NCBI RefSeq assembly: GCF_023973825.1
Contig: NC_090127.1
Location: 1,150,001 to 1,214,000, forward strand
Reading direction: 5' to 3'
DNA: 64,000 nucleotides
Source: Plasmodium brasilianum
Taxonomy: Eukaryota > Apicomplexa > Aconoidasida > Haemosporida > Plasmodiidae
The position numbers were made by a program, and so were the translations under genes. Under the pieces are notes generated by a model. The model saw nothing but the letters and a program-made list of their open reading frames with translations, had not been told where the DNA came from and made no database searches. Within the stretch, counting starts at the first letter, position 1. Each line of letters opens with the position of its first letter. Below, piece by piece: positions 33,414-45,897 of the stretch.

Positions 33414-36172
33414 ATGAGGGCTCCTCCTTTAAATGTAAAAGACAGTAAGAGTAAAAAAAATAGTAACATTGGCAATGGTGATATAAAAGAAAAGAAGAAC
33501 AAGAATTTTTTTTTTTTTCCCAAAAATGAAAAACATATTAACAAGAAATTTCTTAAAAGAAAAAATGACTCTGAAATAAACTTTTATGAAGAAGAACCAT
33601 ATTTAGATGATAACATAAATGATGTGGATTATATTGTCTTAATAATCCATGGCATAGGATCTAATGAAGAATTAATTATAAATCAGTGTGAAGATCTTAA
33701 AAACAGTTTTAAAATTGTAAAAAAAATGTGGTATTTTGATTATCCCTTTAATATACATTTCCATATATTCAACTGGAAAAAGTATATAATCGATGCTCAG
33801 ATTCAGTAATCATTCATGTATATCAGTATATGCGTTGTGCAATTTAGTAATTCAAAGCATCTCTGCAATTCTACCTTTTTGCCTAATTCTTCGTTACCTG
33901 TAATAATATATTCTTTTCTATTTATTCCTTCCTATGCAGCGTTTTCGACAGAATAAATATTAACACAATGGCTGAAACCCGCAAAATTATAAACCTTTCA
34001 GCGGGGGATATCATTTGTTTTTTACATCCAAGATATGGCGATTATATAATGTTAAATTTGTACAATGATATAAATAAAACTTTAGAATCTTTGATGAGTG
34101 TAATTTGCAAAACGTAAAATAATAGTGTGCATTTGTGATGTGCTTTTTCCGTTAATAATGAGAATAACGCATATAGCATATGAGTAGCATATGCGCAGAT
34201 ATATGCAGTATGTGTGTCATGTGAGTGTGTACAGTTGTACGTATTTGTGTGTATTTGTACGTATTTGTGTGTATTTGTGTGTATTTGTACGTATTTGTGT
34301 GTATTTGTACGTATTTGTGTGTATTTGTACGTATTTGTGTGTATTTGTACGTATTTGTACGTATTTGTTTGTATTTGTGTGTATTTGTACGTATTTGTGT
34401 GTATTTGTACGTATTTGTACGTATTTGTACGTATTTGTGTGTGTTTGTGAGTGTGTGGGCATACAAGCAAGTTTCCAATTGTGCCCACTTTTTCTTTTTT
34501 TTTTTTGTTTTCCTTTATTTTTCTTTTTTTTTCGATTTTGCAGGATTCCAGTGGAAGGTTCAGAAATGCAAAGATATGCATGTTAGGATACTCCCTAGGA
34601 AGTGCAATGGCATATGAAATACTACACAATGTGAAAGTGCGAATAAGTGACAGCAATATAAGATACAATTTAAAAAGTAAAATTGATTATTTATTTACAC
34701 TTGGAAGTCCATTAAGTGCATTATTATCTTTATATAAACCAGAATATATAAATGATGGTTTAAAATTAATTGATGGTATAAAATTTTATAATATTTTTCA
34801 CGGATTTGATCCCGTAGCTTTTAGAATAGAACCATTGATATATCCAAAGATAAAAAATATTCCTGGGCCTGTTTTAATAAATTATTGGAGGAATAATGGA
34901 GCTAGGTATTGGTTTGAATGGGATAAAAATATGCAGAGCGCAAAAATTGCAATAGTACAAAATCTAAATGATATTACATCTGCTATTACTAACGGATTCT
35001 ATAAATTTTTAGGTAAAACTGAAACAACTGTAGAGGATCAAGGAACATTAAATAAAAATATCTGCTATAATAAATGTGAGAGTAAAGACATAAATATGTT
35101 TTTATTAAAAGTAAAAGAAAACCAAAGAAAAATGACTTTACAGAAAAGGAAAATTGAAAGAAATAAAAAAAAGACAGAAAAGGAAAAAACACTACCTCCG
35201 TATGACCAAGTAACTGAACGAAAAAACAATACAAAATATTATCACAATAATGATAATAATAATGATAATAATGATGATAATAATAATGATGATAATAATG
35301 ATGATAATAATAATGATGATAATAATGATGATAATAATAATGATGATAATAATGATGATGATAATGATGATAATAATGATGTTAATAATGATAATACGAA
35401 CGATTCTTATCCTTATCAGAATAGCGCTCTTAACTCTCATAAAGCCTATAACGAGTACAGCAATTACAACAATTACCATGATAACGATTCTAAGGATAAT
35501 TCATCGAGTTATGTTGATAGCACTAGGAGCATTTGCGCATCGCAGGATTCAAACAGTGAGCACTCTTTTTTTGATGATGACCTCAGCTCGAATTCAAATG
35601 ATTCCAAGAGTAGTGAAATTGCAAACAAAGAAAAGGCAAATAATAGCAAATCGGTGAGTAGTAAGTATGCGAATAGCAAATTGATGAGTGGTAAAGCAAC
35701 GAATGGCAATGCAACTACTGGCGGGGGAATCTCTACCAACGATCTAAATGATGGCACGAAAAACACAAACATAAATAAGAAAAGAGTAGACACTCTTCCA
35801 AATAAGGATTATAACGAATTGCCCCTTCGATATGATTACCAGTTGCAAGAATTTATTATGGAACATTATATATACCCATTGGCAGTGGCAAAATCACATT
35901 TCAATTATTTTATTATTAAAGACATATCTTTTTTCATATTAAAAGAGCTTATAAACAAAACAGTAGCTTTAAGTTATGAAGACTACTTAACTAATATTGA
36001 AAGAGAATATAATAGCAAGTCATTAAATGAGAAAGATAATGATAAAAAAGAAAAATATTTAAAAATATCATTAAAGGCAAGCAAAGCATTAGAGGAATTT
36101 CGAAAATACGAGAAAAATATGCAAGCTATGTCTGACCCTTTTAACATGAAAAATTTCAAAAATTTGATTTGA
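33414..36172 (+). CDS. DDHD-domain phospholipase (PA-preferring PLA1-like)
   Basis: Three exons: 33414-33805, 33940-34099 and 34544-36172 (GT-AG borders, phases 2 and 0), giving 726 residues. The family hydrolyses phosphatidic acid and related phospholipids at membranes. LIIHGIGS (residues 77-83) is the oxyanion region. GYSLGS (199-204) holds the nucleophile S201. TLGSPLS and the FHGFDPVAFRIEPL segment follow. The C-terminal part of the DDHD domain (RYDYQLQEF... SHFNYFIIKDISFF, about 614-650) is separated from the catalytic part by some 265 residues of Asn/Asp/Ser/Lys-rich insert. No signal peptide or membrane segment is seen, so a cytosolic, membrane-recruited enzyme is likely. A P. falciparum chromosome 8 gene of this type exists, from memory. 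Confidence 0.9.
34233..34445 (+). repeat. 10-bp GTATTTGTAC/GTATTTGTGT array in intron 2
   Basis: About 21 tandem decamers, alternating irregularly between GTATTTGTAC and GTATTTGTGT, inside the second intron of the phospholipase gene. A 10-bp period places the same unit in all three frames, so long Tyr/Val/Cys/Phe or His/Thr/Lys ORFs appear on both strands; none is a gene. Confidence 0.95.
35236..35397 (+). repeat. (AAT/GAT)n tract encoding Asn-Asp repeats
   Basis: An in-frame trinucleotide tract in exon 3 of the phospholipase, encoding NNDDNNDDNN-type sequence. Antisense it reads as poly-Ile. It marks the middle of the insert that splits the DDHD domain. Confidence 0.93.
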
Positions 36173-36439
36173 TGATATTTGAAGTTATTTGATGATATTT
36201 GAAGTTATTTGATGATATTTGATGATATGTGAAGATGAAATATAGGAACACTAACTCTTTCTCTTTTACTTGTTCGCGTCTCACTGTTCATTTGTTTTCA
36301 CCCACCACGTACTCATCATGTACTCATCGTGTGTTCATCTTGTGTTCAATACGTATTCTTCATACATTCACTTTATAAACACTTCATATCCATTATGTGT
36401 CCCTTACACATGTGTCACTTCGAATAATCTGTTTTTTTA

Positions 36440-36690
36440 TTTTTCTGTTTTTGCGTTTTTCTGTTTTTGCGTTTTTCTGTTTTTACGTTTTTCTGTTTTT
36501 GCGTTTTTCTGTTTTTGCGTTTTTCTGTTTTTGCGTTTTTCTGTTTTTGCGTTTTTCTGTTTTTGCGTTTTTCTGTTTTTGCGTTTTTCTGTTTTTGCGT
36601 TTTTCTGTTTTTGCGTTTTTCTGTTTTTGCGTTTTTCTGTTTTTGCGTTTTTCTGTTTTTTTATTTTTCTGTTTTTGCGTTTTTCTGTTT
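36440..36690. repeat. 16-bp CTGTTTTTGCGTTTTT minisatellite, about 16 copies
   Basis: Highly uniform copies. Because 16 is not a multiple of 3, each plus frame reads the same FLRFSVFAFFCFCV-type peptide; rejected as coding. Confidence 0.95.
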
Positions 36691-36837
36691 TAATTTTTTA
36701 AGTTTCATTAAATTTTTCATTTTTACGCTTTTTCAACAAAAAAATAGTGCTTAAAAATATTAGCATATGGACGTATACATGTTTATGTGTTATTTATATG
36801 TAAGTAGATATGTACTTACTTATATATGTAAGCATAT

Positions 36838-37060
36838 ATGTATATGTACGTATATTTGTACGCATATTTGTGCGTATATTTGTGCGTATATTTGTACGTA
36901 TATTTGTACGTATATTTGTTTGTACATATGTATGTATACATGTATGTATATATGTATGTATACATGTATGTATATATGTATGTATATATGTATGTATATA
37001 TGTATGTATATATTCATGTATATATGCATGTATATTTGTATGTATAAATATATATGCGCA
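36838..37060. repeat. 12-bp GTATATTTGTAC / GTATGTATATAT array
   Basis: The first half uses GTATATTTGTAC/GC units, the second half GTATGTATATAT units, with the transition near 36920. It is a simple-sequence expansion, not a gene. Confidence 0.9.
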
Positions 37061-37222
37061 TATTGTATACATTTCCACTCTTTTCAATTTCCCTCAATTT
37101 AAAATGTGAAATTCCAGTTTTACAGACCTTCTCATGTACCCCCCCACTCAGTAAACATGTAAAATTTTAAGTACTTCGTGGGGGGAGGGATAAACTATTA
37201 TTTTGTTTATTTTTCTTGTTTA

Positions 37223-37261
<39 letters not shown>

Positions 37262-37458
37262 GAAGCCTTAACGCCTTCATTATTCATTTTACTTAAGATA
37301 AAAGATATGTTTAATTTTTTCTTTGAGTAATGATGTATAAAATGTGATACAAGTATTCTCCTCTTTGGAAATATTAAGGAAACGTAAAGCAACAAATAAT
37401 TAAGTAGTTCGATCCTTGCCAAAAAAAAAGGACATATACGCCAAATGTATACATATGA

Positions 37459-37497
<39 letters not shown>

Positions 37498-38316
37498 CTT
37501 GCCCATACAGTGTATGTGCGCATGCATAGTTCACAATTTACCTCAAAAATTCTAAACAGCGTAGCTCTGTTGTTTATCCACAAAAAAAAAATATATATTT
37601 TTTTTTTTATTTTCTCGTGGTCATATAATAAACCGTTTCGGATATCCCCAATAAATATACACTTATTTTTCAGCTTACTTTTTTGAAAAACGAGAAAAAA
37701 AAAAAAAAAAAAAAAAAAGGATAAATGATATTTTACGAGTGCTCATTTGCCTGTGACTTTGAGTACATAGAAAAATAATTAAATAACGAAACAACGAAAT
37801 AACGAAAGAATTAAGGAATTGTTTTTAAAACGTTGATAAAATCGTGGTCTGGAATTTTTTTTTCAGCCTGTAAAATGTATTTATATATACATACATATAT
37901 GCAAGTATGTATGTATTTGTTATATGTACCTTATTTGTACTGCCAATTTTGTTAACCTACTAAAGCAGGTTAACTAATTTTTAAGTTTACAACTTTCAAA
38001 AAATTATCATAATATTGTGCGGTCTTTCTGAAACGTTTAAAATAAAAAGCGTAGATTAGTCAGCTTTTATTTACTTGATTTCAATCACGTTATTTGGCTT
38101 GTTTTATTTCTTTGCTCTTTTTGTTTACTTTGCATACTCTTTTTACTTCTCTTATTTTGCTTACTTGTTGTGCTTTGCCTTTTTTTTTTTATTTTAAATT
38201 TTGCTCCATGAGATCATATTTAATATATCATGTTGTATTGTATAACTTTCACATACGTTATATTTAACCAAGCGCAAAAATAAACCTTCATAGGTATGTA
38301 CTAAATAAATAAATAA

Positions 38317-38349
<33 letters not shown>

Positions 38350-38722
38350 CATGCACGTATGCAATATTACCGTATTACCACTTGCATACCTGATATTTCT
38401 TCTACTTCTTTGATGCTCTCCTTTTTTATTAAGTTTGTACTATAATTTTTACATAATATAAAAAAAAAAAAAAGAAAATGCGCATATATAAATGGTGAAA
38501 AGGAAAATTTTTTTTGTTGTTGTTCTTTAATGGAACGAGAATGAGAAGTGGAAGTACATTCGTTTTGATAGTTATAAGTATATGTATATATGTATGCGTA
38601 CATTTACATGTACAAATATACTTACATGTGCACATATATTTACATGCATATTTATTTTTATTTTATTTTTCCCCCTTGACCATTTTCACTCAACTGTTTA
38701 ACTGTAGCGAGCTCCTAAACAA

Positions 38723-41700
38723 ATGAAAATCCTTTCAGATAAAATCAAATATCGAATATTAGATATTATATTTAAAAATAATTTAATTGGGGAAAATGAA
38801 GATCAAAGAACAAATCTTAAAAATGTTGTTATGAACTCTTCCCTGATAATAAATACATTAAGAAAAGAATTTCTTGAATATAGACGAGTACAGAAAGGAA
38901 CACTAAACAATATAATCGTGGATGTTATAAGAAATTCTTTTAAAAATGGGGTCCTATTGAAAAGAATGGAACAAAGGAATAATAGGGGTAGTATGGAAAA
39001 GGGAAGCAGCACTAACGAGATGGCAGGCAGTGGAGGGGATAAGTATAGTACTGTTGAGGTAGCAACTTCCAAGGTAGTAAGTGTTGATGCAGCTAGTTCT
39101 AAGGATGCTAGTACGAATGGTCGTAGTGCTAATAGCCGTAGTGCTAATAGCGGTAGTGCTAATAGCGGTAATGCAGGTTTTGAAAGGGTTAACGCCCTGG
39201 ATGGAAGGAACCAGCGGACGGGGAAGATCCGATTGATTAAATCAGAAGCGAATGCACAAAGTAAAGAGTTAGAAATGAAGGGATGCAATTCAACTTCAGA
39301 TGGAAAAAACATCGAAGGTAATAAAAGTGTTAATAGAAAAAAAAGGAACGATAAATTGAAAAATGTAGACGACGAGATAAAAGACAAACTTGGCAAAGAA
39401 GAGAAAAGAATGGTTCTGCGGTTAATTAACGAGCGAATGAAACTAGATATGATAAATAATAAAACAAAAGAGAGTGAAAAAAATAATATGATCGATAGTA
39501 CCATGAAGAATATTCTAAAATTCGTGAAGGTACCTAAATTCGGGGAAGGGACTAGCCCGTTAGATGAGTATAAAGGAATACACAATATAAAAAAAGATAT
39601 ATTATGTAGTATAATATATCCATTTAAATATAGAGGGGATAATTTTAGCTCAATTATTAGCATCAGTGGAAATAGCGGGTCAGGTAAAACAACATTAGCT
39701 TATGCTATTGCTGGGGAGTGTGACTGTCCATTTTTTTACTTAAAATTACCAGAATATATAAGGTACTTATCAAATGATGAAAAAAATAATAAAATGAAAA
39801 TAATTTTTGAACATATAAGAAATGAATATAATAAAGCAATTCTATGTATTGATGATGTAGATATTTTGTTTTCATCAAAAGAAGATACTATAGACATATA
39901 TTTGTTTACATATTTATTAAGCATATTTGATAATTCTAGTATTATTATACTATTACTAAGTATTAATAAACCATATGATAGTATATTATATACCAAAATC
40001 CAAAAGTTCATTTCGATGCCTCTTCCTACATATGAAGATAGACTAGATATATTTCAAAATATAACTAAACAATTTTTACTCAGTTTTGATACAACCTTTA
40101 CAGCATCTATTACCTATGGTTTTAATAAAGGACAGATATATGAACTCATCAATGAAGCAGTAAATCTTTCAATATATAACGATACGCTAATAGACTGTGT
40201 TGCATGTGTACATAATAGTACTACTACAACTTCGGGGATGCATACAAAATTAAGTGAACGTTCTAGCAGTAATGAGAACGGTACAACACAAGAGAACAGC
40301 TATCGGAATTATGAAGAAGGAAATGCTATGCATAAGGATAAAATAGATATAGCATATAATGCGAAGGATTATGTACATATGGAAAAATTAGAAAATGGAA
40401 GAATAAAATGTGGAAGCATTCATAAAAATCAGTCCGATGTTCATGTACATGTGCAAAATGGTCATAGGGATGATACTACATTGATGTATAATGTGGTTGG
40501 AGTGAAAGATGAAACATATACTAAGAGTGGCTGTAGCTCCATGAATAAAGAAAGCAGTATGTATGACAGGACCAGATTATCGGTAGACCAAACTGAAGAA
40601 GAGGAAAAATATGATTTGTCAACGATTGATACGACTTCATCTGTACTACGAGACTCCTCGTTTGCTGTAAGAGGGGAGGGATATACAAAGCGGAAAGTCA
40701 GCATCATTAGCAGTGTTGGCACTGTTAGAGGTACTAATGGTAGCGGTATCACTAATGGTAGCGGTAGTACTAATGGTAGCGGTAGTACTAATGGTAGTGG
40801 TAGTACTAATGATAACGATACCCACGCTGAGCAGGTGCGCAAGAAGGTCCGAACTGCAAACATGCACATCGACAATGACGTAATTTACGAAAGTGTTAAA
40901 AACGTAAAGAAAAAAATGGCAACTCATAATAGGTGTGAAGTACCAACTATTAGTCTAGATAATGTTGGATCGTTAAAAAAAATTAAGAAAATATTAGAAA
41001 CGAAATTTATATTACCAGTGAAATATGCGAACATATACAAACATCTGGGTATTAACAAAAGCATGGGTATATTATTATATGGACCACCTGGATGTGGTAA
41101 AACTATGCTAGCTAAAGCTATAAGTAATGAAATGAGAGCGAATTTTATAGCTATTAAAGGACCAGAAATTTTAAACAAATATGTTGGTGAAAGTGAAAAG
41201 AATGTACGAGAAATATTCGCATATGCATCCATATACAAACCTTGTTTAATATTTTTTGATGAAATAGATAGTATATGTATTAATAGAGCTAATAACAAAA
41301 CTGCAGTTGCATCAGATAGAGTAGTCAACCAGCTATTAACAGAAATGGATGGTCTTTCAAAAAGAGAAAGTGTTTACATTATAGCTACGACTAATAGACC
41401 AGATATTATTGATAAAGCATTATTACGTAGTGGTAGGTTTGATCAACTAATATATATTTCTTTACCGAAATATAAGGGAAGAATTGATATATTAAACAAA
41501 CTTGCAAGAGATATGCCAATAGATAAAGATGTAAATTTTTCAGAAATATCAAAATTAACAAAAGGGTATAGTGGAGCAGATTTGTATGGCATCCTAAGAG
41601 AGAGTGCATTTATAGCTCTACAAGAGTGTCGAGATAAAATAGATATAATAAATTTTGATATTCCTATGTTGGAAGGTGCACAAAAAATATGTGGGAAATC

Positions 41701-42304
41701 ATGTAAAAATACAGCACTAGAAGTATCTGCTTTAAAGGATAATAGTTTTTATAAAGAAGGAAAGGATAAAAAAGATCTTTTTGACACAAAGTGGGATGAT
41801 ACAAATACAAGCAGTAAGAAGAATGACGATCAAAATAGCATGATAGATAAAAGTGCTACAACAAAGATATTATTAAATACATATGTAAACAATTCTAATG
41901 ATACTGGTAGTACCACTTATAATCTAGGACGAAGGAAAGAACAAAACTTCAATGATGTTGAACAACATTATTCTCATTCAACATATAATACCCCCATGAA
42001 TGGTAGTATAAATACAGACACGTATGGTGAAAAAGGAATAAAACTGATATGTGAGATTGACCAAGAAATTTCTCGAGCACATAATGATATAAATGGTATA
42101 CTACCAGATTCTGAGTTGGAAAATATTAACGAAATGAATGATGTAGAAAATTTGGCACAATGCAAACAAACAGTGAATAAAGATTCTGGGAAATTTACCA
42201 CGTTCACTCAGGAGGACTTATCATCAGGAGCGAGTAAAAATTGGGTGGAAAAAAATAAAGAAATGAAAGCACCAGACGCACGGGGAAAGGCAGAGAAGGG
42301 AGAA

Positions 42305-42343
<39 letters not shown>

Positions 42344-42648
42344 AACGTGCAGATGAACCACAAAACGATTGGCAACATGCTTGTCAATGTGAACATGTTA
42401 GTAATTCCCAAATAAACAACACTGCAGGGGAAAATAACAACAATGGGAAATTCGAAATGCCTGATTTAAAAAATGAAGGCCTAGATGAAAAGGAAAAAAA
42501 TAATTTAATATACGAATTTATTCAAAAAAATAAGAATATATTAACAATTAAACAAAGGCATATAGTGATGGCAATTAAAATTGTGCCGAGGAGTGTTTCC
42601 AAAAGGCAAATGAAATATTACAAAGAAATAAGCAAAAAGTTTAAATGA
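38723..42648 (+). CDS. NVL/Rix7-type AAA ATPase with a frame break at poly-A
   Basis: Two AAA modules of a VCP-like nuclear ATPase; in yeast and human Rix7/NVL drives 60S pre-ribosome maturation. The N-terminal helical part (1-85) is followed by low-complexity sequence. Module D1: Walker A GNSGSGKT (316-323), Walker B LCIDDVD (about 373-379; Asp replaces the usual Glu). Module D2: GILLYGPPGCGKT (about 783-794), FFDEIDS (845-851), arginine finger RSGRFD (about 902). A 300-residue Ser/Gly/Asn-rich insert separates the modules. The continuous frame ends at 42415, but after a 35-base A run (42307-42341) the frame one base over stays open and encodes a typical AAA C-terminal helix (IKIVPRSVSKRQMKYYKEI) to TGA-free TAA-type end at 42646-42648. 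The real gene therefore very likely ends there. Confidence 0.85.
42307..42341 (+). repeat. 35-base poly-A run within the AAA ATPase gene
   Basis: Encodes a run of 11-12 lysines. The reading frame before the run (ending at 42415) differs from the one that holds the conserved C-terminus (ending at 42648); adding one A or removing two would join them. Homopolymers of this length are prone to sequencing error and to true slippage. Confidence 0.93.
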
Positions 42649-43419
42649 AGGGAGAGAGGGAATACGATTGCCAAACTTGGAAAAGTGATTTCCTCTGTTT
42701 GCGGATCTGTGCATCTGTGCATCGTATGAGTTAACTTAAGCGCACGAACGCGCCTGCAAATGAGTAAAGGGATACACGAATAAAGGAGCAGTTGAACAGA
42801 GACACAAACACATGTGTGTATTAGTACCGCACGAAAGGAATAACGAAAAATACATTTGAGATGACTATTTTTTTATGTAATTAGATATTTGTTTGTTTCT
42901 TCATCATAACATAGAAAGGTGGTAATTTTTTTTTCTTTTTTTTTTTTTTTTTTGTTATTATGACCCTCGTACGTGTTATATATATTCGTCTGTACATATA
43001 TATACTCCCACAAATATGAATGTATGTGCATATGTATATGATCTACATATATATGTATATTTATTTATATGTACAATTATACATATGTACACGTGTTTAG
43101 ATAGATGAACAGGTTTGCATATATACTTTTAATATTTTGGAAAACCCTAACTCCTTTTTTATGTATGTCTGAAAAAAAAGTATGTACCCGTGCTAGTGAA
43201 TGTATATGTATAGGTGCCTTTTTTTTAGCTAATGAAAAAAATAATTTTCCTGAATTTAATTACGTGGCTATCCTTCCATATGTGTACATATACATATGTG
43301 CGTAATCACCACCTTTCAATTTGACCCCCTTCAAATGTTGTTGACTTATTTGTTATTTGTCTTTTTAGTGAAGCAACTATTTTATTACCATTATTACAAC
43401 TACTATATTGTCATTATTG

Positions 43420-43509
<90 letters not shown>

Positions 43510-43555
43510 TATTATTATTATTATTATTATATTATTATTATTATTATTATTATTA

Positions 43556-43620
<65 letters not shown>

Positions 43621-43622
43621 TA

Positions 43623-43687
<65 letters not shown>

Positions 43688-44068
43688 TTTTATTATTTTA
43701 TTTTTTTTTTTTCCCACATCTTACCTTTTCTTAAATTCCCCCTTTCATAAAAACCCAATTATGCATCATTCGAATAAATTGTGAAATTTTTTTTGAAATT
43801 TTAAATATCCCAGTACTAACAATCATTGACATTCAGTTTTGTCATTATGATACATATAATAATTCTGGTTAATAGAACTTACAAAATATGTTGGTTCGAA
43901 CCAAGTACGAAAATGGCTTCTTTTTTTTTTTTTTTTTTATGCATAATACGATGGTAAAAAGGAACTCTTCAAATTACTTAGGAAACGGATACTACATATT
44001 TAAAACTGAAAAGCTATTTTTTCTTCCTCTTTTTCCTATACCTGTTATACAATGCCCTCACGTAATAG

Positions 44069-44099
<31 letters not shown>

Positions 44100-44395
44100 T
44101 ACGCGTACACACATACATATACATTTATATATATATATATGTGTTATTACATATGTCAACAAAAAAAAAGGGATATTTTTCTTTTTCAAAACGAAAGCTA
44201 TTTAAAACGACCTTTGACTTATCTATTTTGCTAAATAATAAAAGAACTTTTAACTTCTTTCTACATTTTTTCCCCTTTCAAAATATATTTTTTCATAAAA
44301 AAAAAAAAAAAAAAGGAACAATAATTCTTTAATATGCTATTTTTTAAATTAAACAAAAATAAAAAATTAATTACATGCATGTACACATATTAATA

Positions 44396-44444
<49 letters not shown>

Positions 44445-44695
44445 GTACAAATATGTATGGTAAAATGTTTATTCTTTTTTTGCTTTTTCGTTATTCGAAA
44501 AAAATTACATACATATGCATATAATAAAAATAAAAGTTTAATTATTCTCTGCATATTATAATTTAAAGAACTCTATATCTATAAATAATGAAGCATTCAT
44601 TTCTAATTGTTTTTAAAAATTTTATCTGTTTACTGAAATACGAGTCAAATGGGAGTAAAATGTATGTGTACGTACGTACGTATGTGATATTCATG

Positions 44696-44727
<32 letters not shown>

Positions 44728-45564
44728 AATATATTATGTATATATTGTGCATTATGTACGTGTAAACATGTATTAATACATTTTAAAAATAAACTCTTTC
44801 ATTTCTTGCGTTTATCACACTTTTCATTCTCCTCAAAAACATTGCCTTCTTCACTCGTAAAAGCTATATGTGCATTAAATTATATACATATATATCTACA
44901 TATATATACTGTAGTAGTATACTTAATTTTTTTTTTTTTTTTTTATTTTAATTTTTATTGTAATTGAATACTGTGATATTTAAAAAAATATGCATAACAC
45001 ATATATATATTATATACTCTTTTATTATTCTTCTAATATATTTTAGCGCATTGGATTTCTTAAAATGCTACACACACATAGGTGCAAAAAGACATTAAAT
45101 GTATGAGCATAAAAAGAAAAAAAAATTTATGTATATATATTAAAGAATGTTTATTAAAAAAAGTATACCATATATATACACATACATAAGTATGTACCGT
45201 TATGCATAAATTCTTTCTGCTGTATTAAAATTTTGTATCTGTAGAAAGTGTACATAAATTATTATATTTCTTATATTTGTGTAAATTAAAATTGTTCATG
45301 TTGTGTATTGTTTGTTCTATTTTTGCGTAATATATATATTTTTTTTCTTTTTTTTGTAATAAATTAAAATTCGTGCATAATTTTAAGTGTGTATCTTCAT
45401 GTGATAGGAAAGTAATCGTAAAACATGCATTTTGAATTTTACATTTCATACTTCGAACTGCGTATTATGTTTTATGTATTTTGATGCTTTATTACTCAGT
45501 CGTATATTTTAAAGAAGATAAAAAAAGTCGTAAACTCTATAGTGACTTGTGCTTCTGCGGCGAG

Positions 45565-45606
<42 letters not shown>

Positions 45607-45897
45607 TGTATACATGTACAGGTATATATATGTACGCATTATATATATAAAATTTTCTAGTACGGTTTCGCTTCTTCAAGTTTTCTTCGTACGTTACTGG
45701 TGCGCACAACAAAGCAGCTTGTTTCAAATTACCACAAATGGATGCACATATATACACGTGTACTCAAAAAAGCGTTACGCTTCTCCCCTTCCAAGCATAA
45801 TATATATACACACACATATGTCTACATATATATATATATATACATGTATATATTCCTGCTGAACTGCCAACCGTTTGCTTTTTTAGAACAGAATTAT
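42649..45897. other. Convergent intergenic spacer
   Basis: This holds the 3' flanks of the AAA ATPase and ALBA1. It contains a long ATT tract (separate entry), (AT)n at 44070, 44398-44440, 44697 and 45575, and many T-runs. Two plus ORFs starting with ATG, 43105-43305 (MNRFAYILLIFWKTLTPFLC..., signal-like) and 43888-44205 (ending in microsatellite), are possible but unsupported. No RNA gene is recognised. Confidence 0.5.
43422..43690. repeat. (ATT)n / (TTA)n trinucleotide tract
   Basis: About 270 bp of nearly pure ATT repeat with a few single-base slips that shift phase, ending in an ATTT series. It gives poly-Ile/Leu/Tyr ORFs. Confidence 0.97.

Larger units (their letters stand above)
36173..38722. 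other. Intergenic spacer, repeat-rich
   Basis: From left: a short TTTGATGATATTTGAAG duplication (36176-36230), an imperfect TACTCATCATG-like 11-mer series (36308-36370), two minisatellites listed separately, a poly-A run of 34 (about 37221-37254), and (AT)n at 37467-37492 and 38310-38350. The last 100 bases are the flank of the AAA gene. No gene is accepted. Confidence 0.6.

Noticed and set aside
34042..34668. 208-codon His/Thr/Lys/Tyr ORF antisense to phospholipase intron 2
   Set aside because: It is generated by the 10-bp array; both strands and all frames show equivalents.
36270..36754. Three overlapping Phe/Cys/Leu ORFs on the plus strand
   Set aside because: They come from the 16-bp array, which gives the same peptide in each frame.
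38803..39663. 286-codon ORF antisense to the AAA ATPase gene
   Set aside because: It overlaps a conserved gene in full. Its length reflects the stop-poor complement of purine-rich coding sequence.
43105..43305. 66-codon ORF with a signal-like N-terminus
   Set aside because: It lies in the 3' flank of the AAA ATPase, ends in microsatellite sequence, and has no further support. Kept only as a remark.
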